64,000 nt of DNA, taken from Symbiopectobacterium purcellii. Lineage in GTDB: Bacteria > Pseudomonadota > Gammaproteobacteria > Enterobacterales > Enterobacteriaceae. The stretch is from the NCBI RefSeq assembly GCF_019797845.1, contig NZ_CP081864.1, forward strand, positions 2,356,001 to 2,420,000, read 5' to 3'. The notes under the pieces are model-generated. The model was given only the letters and a program-made list of their open reading frames with translations, was not told the DNA's origin and searched no databases. Positions 18,903 through 30,776 of this stretch are shown here, piece by piece (positions within the stretch are counted from its first letter, which is position 1; the number at the start of each line of letters is the position of its first letter). The translations under genes were made by a program, and so were the position numbers.

Positions 18903-20131
18903 TAGTCACCCCATAGTGAAGAAAATCCCGCCTGCGATTGAGGCTGGCCTGATTGCTGTTGCGCGCTTTGCGCCGGAATATCCTTGCCATACTTCTGCTG
19001 TAGCCGTTTCTGCGCCATTTGCGTTGTATCGATGATTGCCTTTATCGATGCGCGAGCTGATTTTTCAGATTGGCTTGCAGAGAGGTTGCCAATGGCGTCC
19101 ATAACCTTCTGCCCCTCAGCGTTACTCAATGCACCCATTCCTCGCATCTGCTGAATACCAGACATGAATCCTTGAGACTTGAGGGTGTCTACTAAAGCGC
19201 TGGTATCTGCGGCATCCGTCCCGGGGATCCATCTGTTCGTACCCGGCATTAGGTTAACGCCGAAATACCCGGTAAATCCGGGGCTGTTTAGCACCTTATT
19301 TGCCGTATCAATAGTGCGTGACATCGTATCCATGCTTGTATTGTATGCATCAGCTTTGTCCGTCTTTGCTTGCTCAAGCTCTCGCTGCGTTGTCGCCCGC
19401 TTATCCTGCAAAACGCCAAGCTGCACCTGATTTGTTTCTCTTGCGATCTGGCGATCAAGCGCCTTGTCTTGCAGTTCCAGTTTGCGCACATTAACGTTTT
19501 GCTGTGCAATACCGATGTTCGCCCATTGCGCCGCCTCACCAGCCCGGTTACTGCGCTCAGTCTCCGCAAGTCTAGCCTGATCGATAACTCGCCCTTGCTG
19601 CTTATCCCTTACCTCAAACTGGTCTTTCGCGCCAAGCGTGCCGAGTTTTACGGTGCCAATGAAGTTATTGAACTGTTCAGGCGACTGAGCCCACATCTGC
19701 ATCAGTTGCTGCGGCGTCGCTCCTTTCTGCTGGATGACTCCAGCGTGACGAACGAGAGCATTCGCCACCGCCTCGGGCCCAAGCGATGACGCCTGCTGTA
19801 AGGCGTTAACCGCCTTCTCTGTCGCGTCAACATCCTGCGCATTCTTAAACCCAAGCTGAGCTTGAATGTTTTTAAGCTGAGATGGGTATTTGATAGCGAG
19901 CGCCTGCAACTTAGCGGGGTCATTCATTGCGCCGGGAAGTGCCTGGCGCAATTCATTCTGCTCTCTTAATTGCCGCTGCATCTCGACGTTTTTCATTTGT
20001 TCGCCGATAACCTGCTGCTGACCGAGCCGGTTTTGCGTTTCTTGCAATGCTTCTGCACGAAAATCTGGAATCATTCCGTAGTAGTTAACTGGAGCGCCTA
20101 GCCCCTGCAAGCCGCCAAATTGAGTAGCCAT
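18902..20131 (-). CDS. 20: DNA ejection protein, gp20-type
   Basis: 409 residues (P22 gp20 is ~471). Gln-rich helical sequence with extended coiled-coil potential in residues ~200-260; starts MATQFGGLQGLGAPVNYY. Position between gp7- and gp16-type genes, with 1-bp overlaps on both sides, fixes the assignment. It would be packaged in the capsid and ejected into the cell envelope during infection. Confidence 0.8.
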   Translation of the reverse strand: MATQFGGLQGLGAPVNYYGMIPDFRAEALQETQNRLGQQQVIGEQMKNVEMQRQLREQNELRQALPGAMNDPAKLQALAIKYPSQLKNIQAQLGFKNAQDVDATEKAVNALQQASSLGPEAVANALVRHAGVIQQKGATPQQLMQMWAQSPEQFNNFIGTVKLGTLGAKDQFEVRDKQQGRVIDQARLAETERSNRAGEAAQWANIGIAQQNVNVRKLELQDKALDRQIARETNQVQLGVLQDKRATTQRELEQAKTDKADAYNTSMDTMSRTIDTANKVLNSPGFTGYFGVNLMPGTNRWIPGTDAADTSALVDTLKSQGFMSGIQQMRGMGALSNAEGQKVMDAIGNLSASQSEKSARASIKAIIDTTQMAQKRLQQKYGKDIPAQSAQQQSGQPQSQAGFSSLWGD

Positions 20132-20793
20132 TAGAACAGCCCTCCCATCATTCCGCCGAACATGCCGCCAAAGCTGTTTATGTCACTGGCCGCGCCATTG
20201 TTGATGCTGCTATTTGCGCTGGCGGCTACCTGCCACGGCAACGCCGCTTTACCGGCTTTAATCTGCCCCATCTGCTGTTGCAGACTCGCCATGGTATTTC
20301 CCTGACCCACGGCAAAGTTACCCAACGCGTTAGCAGACTGAGCACCCATGTTAGAAAGTCCCATAAGCTGGTTGTACATCGTTTGTTGCTGATCGGTCAT
20401 GTCAGCAAGATAGTTTTGACCAAGTGTCGGAGCGATGGATGACAGCATGTTTCCTGTGGCCGTTGAACCAAGTCCGCCAGTTGCCTCGGCTGCATTTAGG
20501 CCCTGATAACGAGCCTGATTAGCCATCATTGAGTACTCAGGGCTTTTGAAATATTGAGTAAGAAGCGCATTGCGGTCGATAGGCTTACCCGCCAACCCTT
20601 GCAGGCCGGTAAGTGCAGATGCCCCAGCCTCTTCATAGGGTGACATCCATTCTACAGCACTGTTGTATCCCTGCTGAGATGCTGCGATGGCGCGGTCTTG
20701 GGCCTTTACTTGCTGTTTTGCCGCCTTGTTTGCACCAATGCCGCCGAGAACACTGCTGACTGCACCACCAATGCCACTAACAATCCCGCCCAT
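20131..20793 (-). CDS. 7: DNA ejection protein, gp7-type
   Basis: 220 residues, near the 229 of P22 gp7. Gly/Ala-rich N-terminus (GIGGAVSSVLGGIGANKAAK) and Met/Gly-rich end (GGMFGGMMGGLF). First of the three ejection genes; overlaps gene 14 by 17 bp. Confidence 0.8.
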   Translation of the reverse strand: MGGIVSGIGGAVSSVLGGIGANKAAKQQVKAQDRAIAASQQGYNSAVEWMSPYEEAGASALTGLQGLAGKPIDRNALLTQYFKSPEYSMMANQARYQGLNAAEATGGLGSTATGNMLSSIAPTLGQNYLADMTDQQQTMYNQLMGLSNMGAQSANALGNFAVGQGNTMASLQQQMGQIKAGKAALPWQVAASANSSINNGAASDINSFGGMFGGMMGGLF

Positions 20794-21169
20794 GATATTC
20801 TCCCGGCTCGCGCCACATAATAAAAAAGGCGCTTTCGCGCCCGTCGATAGTCTTTAACGTTTCTGTTGTTCGCTCACCGAATCCCATTCGTGCGGCGTAG
20901 TTGCACACTCGCGGCCTGTCGGTAAGGATGATTGCGCGGAGCTTCCAGTGACCGACGACAGCAAGAATTGCAGCACCAGCATCCCGGCACTCACGCCAGC
21001 GCGATTTATCCATAGCCATGTGGATGTCTAGGAATCCATCCTGAGGAACCAGGGCGAACACGCAGCACTCACCCCACAATGCATATTCAGCGCCCGGATC
21101 AATCCAATCACTTACACCCCACAGGCGCATTAATCCCTGCCCGGTGAGAGCATCAATTTGTGTGAGCAT
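20777..21169 (-). CDS. 14: head assembly protein, gp14-type (DUF2824)
   Basis: 130 residues with the GNAT-like pattern of DUF2824 proteins (GLMRLWGVSDWIDPG...CRDAGAAILAVVGHW...AARMGFGERTTETL). In P22 gp14 is needed late in head and ejection-protein assembly but is not in the virion. It follows the tail needle gene, as in P22. Confidence 0.8.
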   Translation of the reverse strand: MLTQIDALTGQGLMRLWGVSDWIDPGAEYALWGECCVFALVPQDGFLDIHMAMDKSRWRECRDAGAAILAVVGHWKLRAIILTDRPRVCNYAARMGFGERTTETLKTIDGRESAFFIMWREPGEYHGRDC

Positions 21170-21176
21170 GGGATTC

Positions 21177-22043
21177 CTATTGAGTGGCGATTATTTTTAT
21201 CTGCGTAGCTGTGAACGTGCTGCCATTGGCCTTAATCATCATCGTGATGCCAGGCGATACGATGTCGTCACCCTCATCGACAGCGAAAAAGGTGTTTATG
21301 AACACATCATCAATACTCGTTGCAGCGTCACGGCTAACGACAATCGTGTCAGGTACTGCGGTGCCAAAGGTTATCTGCATCGAGCGGTTGCCAGATGAAG
21401 ATGTGTAAGTGCCGCGCAGGTTTATCTTGAAACTAAGGTTCTTGAACTTGTTCAGTGCTTTCAGTCGCCCGGCTGCCACGTCAAAGAATGGCAATAGCTT
21501 TCCGCTGGTCGGAGTTAGCGTCCCAAGCAATGTAAGCAGGTTGGTTGATGTGGTCGGAATGGTCAGAGATATGCCAGAGTAAATCACCTCCGATTTCTGC
21601 CGGTTCATATACGCCTGATATGCTGCAAAATTCGTCTCAAGCGTGGTAATTCTGGTTTCGTGATTGGCTATCTGCGCGGTGTTTGCTGCAATCTGCGTTG
21701 TGTGAAGCGCGATTGTAGTCTCTGCTGCGCTAATCCTTGTCTCATGGTTAGCAAGCGTCGCCTCTGCCGCCGTAATGCGCGTTTCGTGATTTGCTAACGT
21801 CGCCTCGGCAGCATCCAATCTCACTTCGTGGTCAGCCAGTATCACGTCCTGCTCGTCGTTCTTAACTTGAGCATCATAAGCACCGGAGCCAGCCTGATTC
21901 GCTTTACCAGCAACGTTCCTCGCATCCGTAGCCTGCTGGATGACGTAGAGCATGTAAGGCTGGGAGAATATCGGCGGGAGTAGCGTTGAGTTGATACTCT
22001 GCGCCTGCACGATTACAGGCACATTGAGTGACGGATCTGCCAT
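21177..22043 (-). CDS. 26: tail needle protein, gp26-type with C-terminal knob
   Basis: 288 residues. The N-terminal plug ([14 protein letters not shown], then [14 protein letters not shown]) is almost identical to P22 gp26. The middle is a trimeric coiled coil built of 14-residue repeats [14 protein letters not shown] (at least three copies, residues ~75-135). The C-terminal ~130 residues are not P22-like but a beta-rich knob of the size found in Sf6 and HS1 needles. The protein plugs the tail after packaging and pierces the outer membrane. Confidence 0.9.
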   Translation of the reverse strand: MADPSLNVPVIVQAQSINSTLLPPIFSQPYMLYVIQQATDARNVAGKANQAGSGAYDAQVKNDEQDVILADHEVRLDAAEATLANHETRITAAEATLANHETRISAAETTIALHTTQIAANTAQIANHETRITTLETNFAAYQAYMNRQKSEVIYSGISLTIPTTSTNLLTLLGTLTPTSGKLLPFFDVAAGRLKALNKFKNLSFKINLRGTYTSSSGNRSMQITFGTAVPDTIVVSRDAATSIDDVFINTFFAVDEGDDIVSPGITMMIKANGSTFTATQIKIIATQ

Positions 22044-23462
22044 TTATTCCACCCTGATTTGACATCCTGATAGGGTTACAGGGGCTTTCGTGATTACTCG
22101 CACCTTGAAGCAAATGTTTTTTCGGATTCTACCCACGCGGCGCCACAAGATGCGCTTGTCGTAGACGAATGGAGCGTTCTGCTCAATCATCTGCTCGCGC
22201 CCGTAGTTGATTCCGTCCGTTGTTGCAGAAAGAAACAGGCGATCAGCAATTTGAGCAACACCGGTGCTGCACTCCAGTTCGAAATCGAAAACGCGGCTGT
22301 TATCCGCCTTGAACAACGGCGTGAATAACAGGTGCTCTTGCTGCTTTTCGTACTGAGCAGATGACGCAAAGTTAAACTGACCGGTCACCGCTTCCAGCTT
22401 ATCTCCACAAGTGATGGTGTTATCTTCGAACACCAAATCAATACCACGGTACACATCATCAAACAGACCAGTTTTCAGGATGGCCCATTGTGGCCCGTTC
22501 TGGCTGGCTGCCGAGTCGAATACCAACACATGGCGCGGTAGATGGATGATTAGCAGTTCGTGAGCGTCAAAGCGGATTGACCCCATCACGCCGGTAGCTA
22601 GCTCCGCCGCTGTGTATCCGCGTAGAACCTTTTCCACTGATGCTGTGGCGATTGGTGATGCCTGACCAGAGCTAATAGCATAAACGGAAGGCGCGCCGGT
22701 AGATTGATGGCTGATGAATGCGAACGAGTCACCGTAAGGCGTTTTGCAGTACGTCCCGGCAATGCCCTTCTGCACCATGAGCGACGGTTGTGCAACGTAC
22801 AGCGCAGCACCGGCAGTAGTAGCACCGGTCAGGGAAAAATACTCAATCGTGGACGTACCGAACGTGACAATGGAGTCATGCCACGTCCCCATGCCGACAA
22901 TACCGTCAGGCTGTGACTCTGCGCGATACTCTGCGCTATTTCGGTCAGGATGTGACTCATCTTCAAGGTCAGAAATAAACCACGAATCTGTGCCATCTTT
23001 CGACCACGCATAACGCCCACGCAGCCGGGTTACGTCACGCACAAAGCCAAGCTCATATTGCGTATACGTGCTCGATACGGGCCAGTTTGCCATCGTCTTC
23101 ACGGTGCCATCGTAGCGATACAGCACAAGCTGACCGCCGACACCGACAGCCTGAGAGGTGCGACTAGCCGCCATGCTCACACGACCAGAGCCAGACACCG
23201 AACCAACCACCGACGCGCCTCGATACAGACTACCTCCGCAAACGCGATACACGGCATTCTGAGCAGTGTTGAACATCGTCCCGCGCGATACACCAGCAAC
23301 ATCTGAACGCTTGTCTATGCCGGGGAATGAGCGCAAATATCCGTTACTGTTCAGCACTTGCTTAGGCGTAGCAAGCATATTGACCGGAAGCAGGTCAACA
23401 TAGTCAGCATCGCGGAAATTTTTGCCGGTTCCCTTAATCAGTGGTAGTTGTTGTATCGGCAT
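22044..23462 (-). CDS. 10: tail accessory factor gp10 (packaged DNA stabilisation)
   Basis: 472 residues, the same length as P22 gp10. Starts [20 protein letters not shown], typical of the family. Binds gp4 and the tailspikes to form the tail hub and retain packaged DNA. Overlaps gene 4 by 29 bp. Confidence 0.9.
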   Translation of the reverse strand: MPIQQLPLIKGTGKNFRDADYVDLLPVNMLATPKQVLNSNGYLRSFPGIDKRSDVAGVSRGTMFNTAQNAVYRVCGGSLYRGASVVGSVSGSGRVSMAASRTSQAVGVGGQLVLYRYDGTVKTMANWPVSSTYTQYELGFVRDVTRLRGRYAWSKDGTDSWFISDLEDESHPDRNSAEYRAESQPDGIVGMGTWHDSIVTFGTSTIEYFSLTGATTAGAALYVAQPSLMVQKGIAGTYCKTPYGDSFAFISHQSTGAPSVYAISSGQASPIATASVEKVLRGYTAAELATGVMGSIRFDAHELLIIHLPRHVLVFDSAASQNGPQWAILKTGLFDDVYRGIDLVFEDNTITCGDKLEAVTGQFNFASSAQYEKQQEHLLFTPLFKADNSRVFDFELECSTGVAQIADRLFLSATTDGINYGREQMIEQNAPFVYDKRILWRRVGRIRKNICFKVRVITKAPVTLSGCQIRVE

Positions 23463-23908
23463 CCTGTTCTACTCCAGGGAAAAAATTCCAACCATTCTGC
23501 GTGGCAAAGCTGTTACCGCTTCCGATTGGCATTCTGTTTGGATATGGAGCCCACTTCGCTCTCTCGATCGCCGTCTGCTTATAGAGCAATTCCTTGCCGT
23601 ATTTTGCAGTGGCAATGATTTTCGCGGTGGCCTCGAGCGAGTAATCAGGTGCGATCCGGCAGGCCAGGTTGTGATACACGGCACTGACAGCGCTTGAGCG
23701 CAACCCGTGGTCGTCACCTTCCGCTGGCAGGTTGTCCATGTCGGCGAACTCATAGCCGGTGATGATTCCTTTGCCGGCCTGATACCACTCAGCCATCATT
23801 GTTTCGAGGTCGTCTACCGCATCTTGCATTGACTGCGGTTCAACATCGGTCAGAGTGGCATTGGAGGCGATCGCCAGCTTGCGCAATGCAGCCCTGACCA
23901 AATCACCT

Positions 23909-23928
<20 letters not shown>
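23434..23928 (-). CDS. 4: tail accessory factor gp4 (portal-binding, head completion)
   Basis: 164 residues (P22 166), with the family pattern [20 protein letters not shown] and ARYLEC-like helix replaced by [11 protein letters not shown]. Binds beneath the portal as the first tail protein; P22 gp4 also has muramidase-like activity. Start may be the first or second Met. Confidence 0.85.
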
Positions 23929-24169
<241 letters not shown>

Positions 24170-24217
24170 GTGATGCTCCTAAAAAGAAAGGGCCCAAAGG
24201 CCCTAGAGTGAGAGTGG

Positions 24218-25504
24218 TTACGCTTGGCTTGCCAATCCAACGCCAATCGCTTCCGGGCGAACAACGGTAGGCGCATACCACAGTGCGATACGGCATTTAC
24301 CAGCAAACGTGTTGATGTCACCCTGATAGGCGACAACACCATTCAGACCAACGCTATCGATGCTGAAACTCTGGGTTTTCATGCCAGAGAACAACTCGTG
24401 ATTGATTGGGATCGGCTGCGAAACCAAGCGAATGGAATCATCAGCCCAGAACACGTTGGTCTCTGCCGTGGTGGTGTTCAGGATATTCACAACCATCGTA
24501 TTGGCTAACGATGTGTTGACGTTGGCGTAGGCCAATTGCTCCTTCGTCAGCGCGGCATCATCCAGGGCGATTGGTTTTGGCGTAATTTCCACATGAGTTG
24601 CGTCGATTACGCGGGTGATCGAGAAGGTGGCATCATGCGTCAGCACGTTTTTAGCCATCTGAGAAAGGAACTTAACGCCGGTAAAGCTGATTTTGTCACC
24701 GCGCTTGAAGCCAGTTGTTGAGGACAACACAACAGTAGCGACGCGGTTATCAACGTTTTCGCGGTTGCCGTCAGTGTCAGCAATCCATGCCTGTGGCTGG
24801 AATTTCTGTGCACCGCTAACGGTGATGCAGGTTGCAGTTGATGCCGTCAGGCGTGGCATTTTCGGAGAGCGGAGAACATCATTGAAGCCAGCAACCTGCT
24901 TCTGAATGGTGCCGGTTTTATATGCGTCCTCAGGGATGCGCCCGAAAAAGTCCTTTCCGGTCAAATCCTGTCCGGCTCCGCGATAATCCTTACCGTTGAA
25001 GAAGAAGGACAGGCCAGAACTACGGTTCAATTCACGGGAGAAGATCAGCTCTTCCGCCTCTGAAATGAAATTCCACCCGGTAGTGGATGAGCCGATAGGG
25101 CTTGCACTGGTAACAACGAGAGAACCCATCTCTGCCGCCTGTTTGGCAATAGCGGTTTCAACGTTGTTAGCCAGCTTCTTACCAGATGCCTGAATGCGGC
25201 GGCGCAATGAGCGCTCGTCACGAACATCATCGGCTCGGAGGGTGAAAAAGTCGTTATCAGGAAAGCCCATATTGCACTTAACGGACAGTTCCAGAATGCC
25301 AGTGGCCTGACCGGTCAAATCCCAGCCCTGCATGGTGGGAGCTTCTTGCTCCAGAGGCATCCATACGGTGTTTTGTGACCGCTGCATGTCTTCTTTCATT
25401 GGTTGATATTTACCGACGCGCTGTGCCATCGGCGTGAGATTTTCCACGGTCTCAATAATTTCATCGACCATGTAAGTGATTACTTGACCTTCATTCAAAG
25501 CCAT
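24218..25504 (-). CDS. 5: major capsid (coat) protein, gp5-type
   Basis: 428 residues, closely similar along its whole length to P22 coat (430): [19 protein letters not shown] at the start, an intact I-domain ([19 protein letters not shown]) and the RPEAIGVGL end. HK97 fold with the P22-type I-domain inserted at about residues 220-345. Forms the T=7 shell with the scaffold encoded just upstream (1-bp overlap). Confidence 0.95.
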   Translation of the reverse strand: MALNEGQVITYMVDEIIETVENLTPMAQRVGKYQPMKEDMQRSQNTVWMPLEQEAPTMQGWDLTGQATGILELSVKCNMGFPDNDFFTLRADDVRDERSLRRRIQASGKKLANNVETAIAKQAAEMGSLVVTSASPIGSSTTGWNFISEAEELIFSRELNRSSGLSFFFNGKDYRGAGQDLTGKDFFGRIPEDAYKTGTIQKQVAGFNDVLRSPKMPRLTASTATCITVSGAQKFQPQAWIADTDGNRENVDNRVATVVLSSTTGFKRGDKISFTGVKFLSQMAKNVLTHDATFSITRVIDATHVEITPKPIALDDAALTKEQLAYANVNTSLANTMVVNILNTTTAETNVFWADDSIRLVSQPIPINHELFSGMKTQSFSIDSVGLNGVVAYQGDINTFAGKCRIALWYAPTVVRPEAIGVGLASQA

Positions 25505-26415
25505 TATCGTGATCCTTTATTAAGTTTTGCCTTGAGGGCGCGATAGGCTGCCGTGTCGCCTTTACTTGCCGCCGTTTCCATTTGCTTGCGAATGGCATCG
25601 GTGTTAGCCGCCGTCACATCACCTGTAATGGATTGGTCAGCCGGAGGCGCGGATGAAACCTGAGTCCCGCGAGGCTTGAGAGTTAAACGGTCTGATAGTC
25701 GGGCCAATTCAATCAGCGCAAGCTGTCCGTCCATCGCCAGCAACTGGCGGGTTTTCTCTGGGTTGGCTCCCAGGTGGTACATGAGCGCGGCGGATTTCTC
25801 TGGGAAGAGGCGCATGATGTCCGCACCGACCTGCGGCGGGACAATTTGCATGAATGCGTCTTCTTTCTCCTGATAGTCAGGGATGTTGAGTTTTTCCGCC
25901 GCGTCATAGTGTTTACGGGCTGCTTCGACGTAATGCGCTGACTGCTGGGTGTACTCCTGAACCCTTTTGCCCTGCTCCGCTACCGCATTGCTGCGTGCAT
26001 CCATGGCCTTCAACTGCCACTCGCTATTAGCCTGTTGATAGGCTGCAAGGGCTTGGTTTTGGTCATAGTTGTACTTGGCTAGCGCCTCCTCGGTGAAAAA
26101 GTCGCTTGCGTTGGGCTGGGCTGGCAATTCAGGGTTAACCCGTAGGTTCTCCGGCAATTCACCGCGCTTTACAGCATCAGTATGTTGCTCAAACTCACGT
26201 TGACGTTTGCGCTCAAGGCGACGCTGTGCAAATTGTGCGTTGGTTGCTGGGTCTTGTTTAGGCTTGCTCTCATCGTCTTTCAGGACAATCTCAAAGCCTG
26301 CATCCTGCGACTGTGCGTCGTTGGCATTTGACGCTGTATCGACTGCGGTTGCCGCCGCGTTATCGACGTGCAGGGGTTGGCCTTCAGTTGCCTGAATTTC
26401 GGTGGTATCGGACAT
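25504..26415 (-). CDS. 8: scaffolding protein, gp8-type
   Basis: 303 residues, identical in length to P22 gp8. Highly charged and helical; basic C-terminal helix-loop-helix ([13 protein letters not shown]) that in P22 binds coat subunits. Directs procapsid assembly and is released on packaging. Confidence 0.9.
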   Translation of the reverse strand: MSDTTEIQATEGQPLHVDNAAATAVDTASNANDAQSQDAGFEIVLKDDESKPKQDPATNAQFAQRRLERKRQREFEQHTDAVKRGELPENLRVNPELPAQPNASDFFTEEALAKYNYDQNQALAAYQQANSEWQLKAMDARSNAVAEQGKRVQEYTQQSAHYVEAARKHYDAAEKLNIPDYQEKEDAFMQIVPPQVGADIMRLFPEKSAALMYHLGANPEKTRQLLAMDGQLALIELARLSDRLTLKPRGTQVSSAPPADQSITGDVTAANTDAIRKQMETAASKGDTAAYRALKAKLNKGSR

Positions 26416-26428
26416 GATTAACTCTCTC

Positions 26429-28543
26429 TTATTGAGGTGACTCGGCTACGCTGCCGGAAGGTGAATTTTGTCTCTGCGATTGCAGGATGTTGGCAATGTC
26501 CAGCCGCTGTTGATGCTGCTGTCCAGTGCCTTTGAGAAGTAGCTCAGCGTTTTCTCTGGCGTCATCGCTGTTCTGTTGTTGGAATTTACCCATGAGTGAT
26601 AGGAACTCACGGAATGCGGCTTGCTTATCCAGATCCATGTTGTTGAATATTTCGGCAACCTTGGCAGCGTTAAGCTGGTTCTGTCCTTCGACCTTCGCCG
26701 CATCGACTTGGATTTGCATCTGCTGGTTCTGCGCCTTGAGCAATTCAGCCTGACCTTGCAGGAGAACTCCTTGCGCCTGCGTCTGCTCTGGCGATGGTTC
26801 TTGTGGTTGCTGTTGTGCCTGCTGCACCATCTGAATTTCTTCCGGTGTCTCAGGTTTCTTCAGCCCCATAATCACAAGTTGCTTGTTGGCATACTCGCGC
26901 ATCATCTCTACGCCTTTGCCGTCTAGCAGCGTGAAGTATTGAAGCAGGAGCATTTGCCACTCAGGGGTGCCAGGAGGAACTTTCGTGAGCAACTCCTGAA
27001 TCTCTGAGCGGTTCTGCTGCTTCATGCTCTGGAATGACGGGCCGACATCCGTATATGTCTCAAACCGTCCACGGATATCATTCAGCACAGTCTTTTCACC
27101 AGTGGCGTAGTCGATAACCTCTTCCATGAGCATGACTTCTTTTTCAGTGCCGTCCTCCAAGGTGATCCGAACTTTGCGCGGAATGTCGTAAATGTCATTA
27201 GCCATTGACGCGTAGATTTCACCATCACGTCGCATTGCCGTTGCGAGGTTGTCAATAAACACAAAGCTCTCAAGGTCTGAGCGGGTGTTTAGCTGATTAA
27301 CCGTCTCGAAAGCGACCTGATTAGCGTTTACCGCCTCTGCATCTACACCTGTAGCAGAAACCTCTTTGACCGCATTGGTTGCAGCTTCAAGCATGTAGGC
27401 ATTGGCTTGTGGCACTTCCGGGTTTTCGTAATACGCAATTGGCTGAAGCGGTAAATCCCCACTGTTTTCGTCTGTTCGGTTGATGAGGTAATACGGATAG
27501 TCATCCGTCCCGCTATACATGTGCTCGTAACCTGCGATCTGCTCCGGAAAGAAGAAAGGCTTTTTCTTCGGCGTACGTGCAACAATGTCGGCGTTGAATG
27601 ACATGATCATGTTGCGCAGGCGCTGACCGTCTTTTGTCAGCCTAACAACACCCTCGTACACTTCCTTGCTCTCAACAAATCCCCACTCACCAAAATATGG
27701 GACGATGGATTTATACACGCGACATTTTTCAATTTGGCGCTCCGCAACCTTAACCATTCCCCTGTCGGCAAGATCATCGATAACTTTCTTGATATCTCGC
27801 TTGTAATACGCAACAGGTTCGCCAGTAATTGGGTCTTGATAGATGAATGCTGTCTCTTTCTTGCGCACTACTTCGTAGAACTCAGCCACATGAATCGTGT
27901 CTTGCGTCAGCCACGGGAACACCCATTCGTTCGGGCTTTGGAATGACGGGAGTTCTTTGCTATCTAGTCCATGCTCTTCCGCAAATGCTTCCCAGCCGCC
28001 CTTACTCATCGAGTGGATCAACGTGCAATGCTTCGCGTCCGACTTGTCCATCTGCTTGCTGTTGCTGTCCCATATGACGCAGGAGCAAGAGGAGTGGATA
28101 GGTTCACGCAGAATGATTTGATTGTTGCTCGTCGGATTCTGGTCTTCGTACTTAGTGACCCGCCGCCAGTGACCTACGCCACACTCGACACTCTCTCTAA
28201 CTGCTACGTTTACAGATATCTTTGACGAGTTGTTTTGTGTGTCAGTACGGTACATCCCCATCAGCGTTTCCGCCGCATCAGGACTAACGCCATCTTTGGG
28301 GCGATAAAGCACGTCAATTGGATTCTGTCGCATCTCAGCAACCAACTTACGAACCACCGGGCGCACAACGTCGAACTGTCCGCGATACTGTAGGGTTGTG
28401 TACTGCGTTAGCCAGTCATCCCATTGGCTGACCCGACTGAAAAACAAGTCGTTCTTTGCCTCGGTTCTGGCTTCGTCTCCGGCTGTCCAGTCTGCGTCAA
28501 ATCGACACAGAATGCTCTCCAGCCTGTTTTCGTTATCAGCCAT
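26429..28543 (-). CDS. 1: portal protein, gp1-type
   Basis: 704 residues (P22 725). Matches the P22 portal pattern and ends with a Gln-rich helical barrel (residues ~590-690, [19 protein letters not shown]) characteristic of P22-type portals. Forms the dodecameric ring for DNA entry. Overlaps the terminase large-subunit end by 1 bp. Confidence 0.92.
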   Translation of the reverse strand: MADNENRLESILCRFDADWTAGDEARTEAKNDLFFSRVSQWDDWLTQYTTLQYRGQFDVVRPVVRKLVAEMRQNPIDVLYRPKDGVSPDAAETLMGMYRTDTQNNSSKISVNVAVRESVECGVGHWRRVTKYEDQNPTSNNQIILREPIHSSCSCVIWDSNSKQMDKSDAKHCTLIHSMSKGGWEAFAEEHGLDSKELPSFQSPNEWVFPWLTQDTIHVAEFYEVVRKKETAFIYQDPITGEPVAYYKRDIKKVIDDLADRGMVKVAERQIEKCRVYKSIVPYFGEWGFVESKEVYEGVVRLTKDGQRLRNMIMSFNADIVARTPKKKPFFFPEQIAGYEHMYSGTDDYPYYLINRTDENSGDLPLQPIAYYENPEVPQANAYMLEAATNAVKEVSATGVDAEAVNANQVAFETVNQLNTRSDLESFVFIDNLATAMRRDGEIYASMANDIYDIPRKVRITLEDGTEKEVMLMEEVIDYATGEKTVLNDIRGRFETYTDVGPSFQSMKQQNRSEIQELLTKVPPGTPEWQMLLLQYFTLLDGKGVEMMREYANKQLVIMGLKKPETPEEIQMVQQAQQQPQEPSPEQTQAQGVLLQGQAELLKAQNQQMQIQVDAAKVEGQNQLNAAKVAEIFNNMDLDKQAAFREFLSLMGKFQQQNSDDARENAELLLKGTGQQHQQRLDIANILQSQRQNSPSGSVAESPQ

Positions 28544-30052
28544 TATCTTCCTCGGGAAACTGGTTTAATCGGTGCGGGGATTTTCTTTTCTTTCGGCTTC
28601 TTGATGTCACGCATCAGCTTGGCAAAGCGACGCATCATGTAGCCATAGCGAATGGCAGACAGCACGTCATCGTTGATTTTGACTATCTTTCCATTTTCAT
28701 CGCGGTGATAGAGGCGGAACTCTTCAAAGAATGGTTCACAGGTGTTGAACACTTTGAATCTGCCATCAAGCATAATGTCGCGGAGTTCGGTTATTCCAGG
28801 CTCAACGGCGTTTCCGCCATCAGGCCATGTAGCGTGTTCAGGAAGCATCATGAAACCAGCATCGGCATATTGCGCTTTAAGCTGTTCACCGCCACCCTTC
28901 TCGTGCTGATTACCATCGTGAGGCCACGCCGTGGGTATCTTGCTGGCCCATGACTTGACAGCGCCCCATGCCTGAACCGCTGTTTTCTCTTTGTCCTTCC
29001 ACACGCGAGCGAGATAGATTGTGTCGGCGTCTTTATCCCACCACATTTGAACCTGAGCCTGTGGGTGATCCCAGCCGAAGTCCATAGCGTCGATTACGTA
29101 GAAGTGATCCGGGCATTCGAATGGCTGGCACTTAATTGTCTCTTCCGGTATCTGGAAGATGCGCCCACTCCCCATTGTCGGGATGCCACGCGCACGGGCT
29201 TCACGCTCATGTTCTGGGTAAGAGGCGACGATCTGCTCTTTCTGCTCATCGCTGTAGTGGTCGGCATCATAGATAGTCATGTTGACCATCTTCTGAGCCT
29301 TGCTGGGGTTCTTGATGAACTTTTCTACAACCTGAGACATACCCATGAGGGGCGTAAACGTCAGGATGGAGAACTGACCATATTTATTTGTACGCGTCAG
29401 CCCTTCGCTGTAGATGGGATATGGAGGCTCTTCGTCAAACCACACACCGTGTATCGTGTCACCCTGCCAACGGGCGCGGCCTTGCGAGTATGGCTTGAAG
29501 TAGCAGATAGACAGACATGCCATCTTCAATGCCGTCAGCCGTGTGATGCCTAACAAGCAGGTGATCGACAAGGTTCGGGAAGAATGGCGATTTCTTCCAG
29601 CTAATGATGTCCTCTTTCGGGATTGAACCGTAGCCGGGTTCGTCGTTCTCTTCGATACGGCCGCACAGAATGCGCTGTGTAGTCTTCGTTACTGTTTCGT
29701 TAGTCTCGCCACCTACCCAGAATACAACCGGCTCATAGAAGCGCTTACCCTTCCATTCTTCGCCATACAGTCCATCATCTGGATAACCTTTCGTGCCGGG
29801 ATAGCGCCCGGTGAGATGAAATGCGACCTCTGCGCCCCCGGTATAGGATTTCCCCAACTGGTTGCCTGCCATAAAGCAACGCTCAGGGTAATCATGCCCT
29901 GCGTCGATAAACTCTCGTTGCTTGCTGTAAGGGGTGAATTCGTAAAGCAGATGGGTTTTGCGGTAGTTCTCTTCTTCTTCCAGTAATTCGAGCAATTCTA
30001 TCTGCTCGTCTTCCGTTAGCTCATCGATATCAATCGTCGCTGCGTTTGCCAC
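28543..30052 (-). pseudogene. 2: terminase large subunit, gp2-type, frameshifted
   Basis: About 500 codons as in P22 gp2. The ATPase half (30052-~29510) has Walker A GNQLGKS and the other half (from ~29505) has Walker B VWFDEE and the nuclease Asp residues (DAMDFGWDH). They are in different frames. Comparison with the family (DGMSVCYFKPYSQG) shows four extra bases in TCTGTCTATCTG at about 29503-29512. Without correction no full-length terminase is made and packaging would fail. Confidence 0.88.
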
Positions 30053-30515
30053 GTAAAAGCTCCTGAATTCGAGAAAGCCGCTTGCCGCGATCTCCCTTAT
30101 CAGGTGTCACGTCTTCAACCTGCGACTGTTCTTTGAGGCCCAGGTCACGGGCAATGATGTTTGCGTTAAGTAGGTCAGCAGCAGCGCCGGAGAATTTCTG
30201 GTCGTAGATGATTTCTTCCGCTCGCGTGGTGATGATGGAAAAATCTTCCTTTGCTTTGTATGCCAACCATGTTGAACGGTCGATATCAAGGAAAATGCAT
30301 AGCCCAATAATCGTCATCGCTCGCATCTTGGCGATAGGCTCTTGAGTTACTACACCCTGATATGCGAACGCTTTCATTTCCCATAACGGATTAGCTTCCA
30401 CCCATGAAAAATACTCGCAGCAGGCTTCCCACAGCGCCTCGGGCGATTCAAACTTGGGATTACGCCCATGACTACTACGGGCCTCCCAGAATCGATTGCC
30501 TTTTGGTGCCGCCAT
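30030..30515 (-). CDS. 3: terminase small subunit, gp3-type
   Basis: 161 residues (P22 gp3 162). [20 protein letters not shown] and the closing RIQELLRGK match the family. Forms a nonameric ring that recognises pac, which in P22 lies inside gene 3. Overlaps gene 2 by 23 bp. Confidence 0.92.
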   Translation of the reverse strand: MAAPKGNRFWEARSSHGRNPKFESPEALWEACCEYFSWVEANPLWEMKAFAYQGVVTQEPIAKMRAMTIIGLCIFLDIDRSTWLAYKAKEDFSIITTRAEEIIYDQKFSGAAADLLNANIIARDLGLKEQSQVEDVTPDKGDRGKRLSRIQELLRGKRSDD

Positions 30516-30522
30516 ACATACC

Positions 30523-30765
30523 TCAACTTACTGCGATATCGACAGATGTTCCGCCAGTTCCACCGATTGCTCTAACCCATGCAACGGTAGGTGGTGTGAT
30601 TGTCATGAAGTCTTCAACCATGTGGCCCATTGCGTTAGCAGCAGGCTTAGTGGGTGAGTCAAATAAAAATGCCCAACCATCGTTGAGCATCTGGAGAGTT
30701 ACTATTTTTGTGCCGTCTGATATCTGAATCCAATCAGTACCGACAGTTTGATTTTGTGTGCTCAC
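30523..30765 (-). CDS. small conserved-type phage protein upstream of gene 3
   Basis: 80 residues from the GTG at 30765, preceded by GGAGG with 5-base spacing; longer starts upstream lack a ribosome site. Beta-rich sequence ([18 protein letters not shown]) without cysteines. It sits 11 bp after a repeat-containing gene and may be a second capsid-surface or tail component. Function unknown. Confidence 0.6.
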   Translation of the reverse strand: MSTQNQTVGTDWIQISDGTKIVTLQMLNDGWAFLFDSPTKPAANAMGHMVEDFMTITPPTVAWVRAIGGTGGTSVDIAVS

Positions 30766-30776
30766 GTCAGCCTCCG

